The notes below the pieces were generated by a model. It was given only the letters and a program-made list of their open reading frames with translations, was not told the origin of the DNA and did not search any database. Position numbers and translations under genes: made by a program. 34,674 nucleotides of DNA from Candidatus Nitrosopolaris wilkensis (GTDB taxonomy: Archaea; Thermoproteota; Nitrososphaeria; Nitrososphaerales; Nitrososphaeraceae): the NCBI GenBank assembly GCA_003176995.1, contig QHBN01000269.1:1-34674 (forward strand). Direction: 5' to 3'. This document shows, one piece after another, positions 31,683-34,674 of the stretch. Position 1 is the first letter of the stretch. Every line of letters begins with the position of its first letter.

Positions 31683-32420
31683 TTACTGCACTTTTATATG
31701 ATATGTAACTTCATTCGCAAAATTGTTCAGCGTTCCTTCTGCATAGTTCACAACTGATCCAGCTATGTGTATTATATGATCTCCTACCAGCAACGGTTTT
31801 AGCATTACCCAATAACCATCTGAGATGCCTTGTGTTGTCCCGGTTGGTGCTCCATTGATGTTATTGGGTATATAGGTCATATTGAATAGTGGAGACTGTA
31901 CCCTGAAGTTTGACAAACCCTGTGTTTTGACTCCATCTATAGTAGCATCCAAACCAGTTATACCCTCATTTTCTGATTTACCACATGCCAGCAGCTGCGA
32001 TTCAGTTTTTAGATTTGGCTTTGCCTTATAATCACATTCAGCGTTAATCAACGGAAGCAAAATAGGCTTTCCAGAAGGGATTGTGCATACACGAGTGGCT
32101 GAACCTCCAAATGTCCCTGATAAGAACCAAACTGGCCCACTCTGTTTTAGGGTGCAGTCTTTGCCAGTCGTATCGCCCCCGGGATTAACATGTTTTGGTA
32201 TTGACAGTGTCCATTGCCACCATTTAGCTGTCCATTGCCCATACGACAAACCATACGGTTTGGAGTCTAATGGATACACACTCGGGACAATTTTACTATT
32301 ACTTGACTGAGCAATGGCCGATGATGTGGTTGCTGATATTACAAGGCATATTACTACAGGAAAGGTTACAAACATCTTCCGATTAATGCACAGTACCCAT
32401 ATGCTTTGTTCACTCATCAC
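31683..32420 (-). CDS. Secreted protein of the YGLSYGQWTAKWWQW family
   Basis: 245 aa. The signal peptide is best read from the internal ATG 32375 (MFVTFPVVICLVISATTSSAIAQ); the upstream ATG 32420 adds 15 residues. The mature part contains PYGLSYGQWTAKWWQWTLSI, DTTGKDCTLKQSGPVWFLSG, TRVCTIPSGKPILLPLINAE and a C-terminal GDHIIHIAGSVVNYAEG. This extracellular family is frequent in Nitrososphaera-like archaea and some bacteria; I know no function for it. Several cysteines could pair outside the cell. A stand-alone leftward gene, intact, divergent from the sensor gene. Confidence 0.8.
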   Translation of the reverse strand: MMSEQSIWVLCINRKMFVTFPVVICLVISATTSSAIAQSSNSKIVPSVYPLDSKPYGLSYGQWTAKWWQWTLSIPKHVNPGGDTTGKDCTLKQSGPVWFLSGTFGGSATRVCTIPSGKPILLPLINAECDYKAKPNLKTESQLLACGKSENEGITGLDATIDGVKTQGLSNFRVQSPLFNMTYIPNNINGAPTGTTQGISDGYWVMLKPLLVGDHIIHIAGSVVNYAEGTLNNFANEVTYHIKVQ

Positions 32421-32628
32421 CTTTTATAAAAACTTCTTCCTTCCGTACCTTCAAGGCAGAATTTAACTAGGATAGGATATTATCTGGAGGTGATTTACAT
32501 ATCGACTTTCATATATAAACAAAGAGTAGTTTTCGGTCAACAACAACAATAATAATAACTAGGAGTGAAACGTAATCATTAGCTGTCATTGCGTGTCTGT
32601 TCAGCGTCTATAAAGTGGTCAGACGAGG

Positions 32629-34674
32629 ATGGTTATGTTTAATTTTTTTACTACGACTGCCATTACACACATAAATAAAATAATTCTGGCAGTTGTATGC
32701 GTGGTAGTTGTTGCACTGATCCTCGATACTTCGCTTATCAAAACTTCAGCTATCACCACAAGTCAATCGGGCTCTCCAGCAAGAGTTGATTTCTTTGTTA
32801 TGGTATTATCCATAACTATCATAGGACAATTTCTTATTTTGGGGTACGTTAGACAAAAAAATGTAGGGATTAGGAGAAATAAAGAGCTTCATATTAACAC
32901 TATACAAAAGATAGTCGAAGTACTCCAGGTCGTCATCACGGGTATTCTTATATTCATAATTTTGCAGATACTTTTAACTAACCAATACAATCTCGACCTG
33001 CTCGTTGCTGCAACGGCGATTAGCTACTCGTTAGCAACTGCGATGATGGGACTACTTGCCATGCGATTCTTTTCTTGGCTAAAGCCGTATAGAAATTCTG
33101 TGCTCCTGTCGTATTGTCTAGCATCCGCAGTCCTCGCAATAAACATTGTATCTGCCTTCTTTTTGGTCGTTCTTACATTACCCAGTAACCAGCCGCAGGA
33201 GGTAGTTTCACATTTTGGAGAGAACATACCCTTTCTGATGCCAGGTTCAGCTTCTGTCGTCCTTGATAGTCTATTCGACATATCGTCAATTCTATCTTTT
33301 ATAATGATGTGGATTGCCACTTGTATATTACTCCGTCATTATTCTCGAAAATTTGGGAAAGTCAAATTTTGGATTGTCGTAGGCATTCCTTTGATTTATT
33401 TTCTGAGCCAATTTCTTACCTTGTCTTTGAATATATTTGGTTCATTACTTTCATCTCAGTCTATTTTTTATGGAATCGTTCTTACGTTGATCTTTACGTT
33501 CAGTAAATCAGCTGACGGCATCTTATTTGGATTTGCCCTGTGGACTGTAACGAGGCATATCAGTAAAACTTCGGTTGTGCGAGATTATATGATTATTTCT
33601 GCATTTGGGCTAATCCTATTGTTTACTTCAAATCAAGCTAGTGTTTTGCTTAGTGCCCCTTATCCACCATTCGGTCTTGCTGCTGCATCGTTTGTGGGAC
33701 TCTCGTCATATCTTGTACTACTCGGGATATATTCATCAGCGATATCAGTAGCTCAAGACAGAAGATTGCGTCAAACAATTCGTCAATCGGCGATAGAGGA
33801 GGCAAAACTATTGGTTAGTATTGGATCAGCACAAATGGAGCAAGAGATACAAAGGAGGGTTTTATATATTGCGAAGCAACAAGAAGGAGCCCTTACTCAA
33901 GAGACAGGTATTCATTCATCGCTAACAGTAAATGACATGAGAAATTATTTATCGGCAGTATTAGGTGAAATTCGGGTATTAAAGAATGTTGATGAAATTC
34001 TAATCAAAGAAAAGGAAATTTTGGAACAGTCGGCAAAATTCTTAGTGTGTTCGAAGCTAGGTCAGATACGATTAGTCTATCACAACTATTTCGATTTGTA
34101 TGAGAAGGTAATGTACAAGTACACAAAAGCAGAACATGAAGGCATTAAGATGGTTACCTCAATAGAAAGAGACAGTGCTGAGATCATAAGAAAATTTCTC
34201 GATATCGGTGTTCAGATTAGACATGTCAAGAATATGCCACCAATAGATTTTGCCGTGTCCGACAAAGAAATGGTTGCAACAATAGAGAAAACGGAGAGTA
34301 GTCAAATGATTCAGAATCTCCTAGTCAGTAGCGAAATACCCTACATAGATCATTTTGCTTCTATCTTTGAGGAACTATGGAAGAATGGAGTTGATGCAAA
34401 AGACAGGATTAAAGCAATCAAAGAAGGAATTGATACAGAAGGAATAGAAATTATCCAAAATCCTGCTGAGATACAAAAACATATCTTCGACCTAGTAAAA
34501 TCAGCAAATGAAGAAATCCTCGTAATCTTTTCTACAGCTAATGCATTTCATCGTCAAGAATACTTGGGAGCGATGCAATTTTTAAAAGAAGCAACAACTG
34601 GCTCAGTAGAAACCACCTTCATTCACATAAACCCGTCAAAGCTTTGTAGGGGCATAATACAATATACCTATTGA
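32629..34674 (+). CDS. Multi-TM sensor protein lacking a kinase domain
   Basis: 681 aa. Residues about 15-375 carry about nine hydrophobic helices (for example IILAVVCVVVVALILDTSLI and FGLAAASFVGLSSYLVLLGI). A cytoplasmic coiled-coil-like region follows (RRLRQTIRQSAIEEAKLLVS; DMRNYLSAVLGEIRVLKNVD), then AEIQKHIFDLVKSANEEILV, IFSTANAFHRQEYLGAMQFL. In Nitrososphaera sensors as I recall them, this last motif is followed by a further sensory segment and then a His-kinase domain. Here the protein ends soon after (CRGIIQYTY) at the window edge, with no H-box or ATPase motifs. It is either truncated or signals through partners. Start ATG 32629, or ATG 32635. Confidence 0.7.
   Translation: MVMFNFFTTTAITHINKIILAVVCVVVVALILDTSLIKTSAITTSQSGSPARVDFFVMVLSITIIGQFLILGYVRQKNVGIRRNKELHINTIQKIVEVLQVVITGILIFIILQILLTNQYNLDLLVAATAISYSLATAMMGLLAMRFFSWLKPYRNSVLLSYCLASAVLAINIVSAFFLVVLTLPSNQPQEVVSHFGENIPFLMPGSASVVLDSLFDISSILSFIMMWIATCILLRHYSRKFGKVKFWIVVGIPLIYFLSQFLTLSLNIFGSLLSSQSIFYGIVLTLIFTFSKSADGILFGFALWTVTRHISKTSVVRDYMIISAFGLILLFTSNQASVLLSAPYPPFGLAAASFVGLSSYLVLLGIYSSAISVAQDRRLRQTIRQSAIEEAKLLVSIGSAQMEQEIQRRVLYIAKQQEGALTQETGIHSSLTVNDMRNYLSAVLGEIRVLKNVDEILIKEKEILEQSAKFLVCSKLGQIRLVYHNYFDLYEKVMYKYTKAEHEGIKMVTSIERDSAEIIRKFLDIGVQIRHVKNMPPIDFAVSDKEMVATIEKTESSQMIQNLLVSSEIPYIDHFASIFEELWKNGVDAKDRIKAIKEGIDTEGIEIIQNPAEIQKHIFDLVKSANEEILVIFSTANAFHRQEYLGAMQFLKEATTGSVETTFIHINPSKLCRGIIQYTY

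Noticed and set aside
1-34674. CRISPR array expected near CARF and Cas4-like genes
   Set aside because: No regularly spaced direct repeats were seen anywhere; the nuclease pairs with a helicase, not with Cas1/Cas2.

Overview
The window looks like an accessory, gene-decay-rich stretch of a soil-type ammonia-oxidising archaeon (Nitrososphaerota/Thaumarchaeota, Nitrososphaera/Nitrosocosmicus-like). The evidence is a full TFB paralogue, an archaeal-type tyrosine integrase, a two-module Lrp/AsnC regulator, a CARF-HTH (HFX_2341/DUF6293-type) regulator, several small Cys-rich proteins of thaumarchaeal style, AT-rich DNA and TATA boxes 20-30 bp before start codons (leaderless style). No rRNA, tRNA or CRISPR array was recognised. 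The lineage is inferred from protein families, not from a marker gene.

Layout. 1-5.2 kb: small Cys-rich and secreted proteins, a REC-only response regulator, a DUF72 gene interrupted by one in-frame TGA, a 204-bp near-identical copy of its 3' end, and N-terminal stubs of SixA phosphatase and alcohol dehydrogenase. 5.4-6.4 kb: a GC-rich bacterial-type DUF5996 gene. 7-10.6 kb: CBS-pair protein, pirin with tandem operator-like sites, a 2OG-oxygenase stub, and divergent MGMT and ribbon-helix-helix genes. 10.7-14.4 kb: an efflux-type cassette (nucleotide-sugar dehydrogenase plus 14-TM MFS pump) divergent from a TetR regulator, with a perfect palindrome between them. 14.4-18.9 kb: SRPBCC proteins, an Lrp-type regulator, then chimeric and frameshifted genes (methyltransferase/AHSA1, VOC). 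18.9-20.3 kb: a frameshifted tyrosine integrase.

20.3-27.7 kb is the most interesting part: a PQQ-dehydrogenase remnant; a full TFB; a copy of the 5' end of the CARF gene placed just upstream of that TFB; a TFB C-terminal remnant; the CARF-HTH regulator; and, divergent from it, a zinc-ribbon protein, a Cas4/Dna2-like Fe-S PD-(D/E)XK nuclease carrying a helicase-type beta-barrel, and an SF1B UPF1/Dna2-like helicase. Nuclease and helicase lie in the same frame, separated by a single TGA and ten further sense codons. A small unknown gene and a degenerate OLD/AAA-type ATPase fragment follow. I infer a candidate nucleic-acid-processing or defence module under CARF control, perhaps partly decayed.

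27.7-34.7 kb: a CBS 3' fragment, a two-TM protein, a frameshifted flavin reductase, several unknown or decayed genes (SDR stub, orphan C-terminal fragment), a secreted protein, and a multi-TM sensor that ends before any kinase domain.

A recurring theme is that pieces of genes intact elsewhere in the window reappear as short end fragments (DUF72, CBS, nucleotide-sugar dehydrogenase, CARF, TFB). This suggests repeated local duplication and deletion. Several frameshifts lie at homopolymers and could be sequencing errors.
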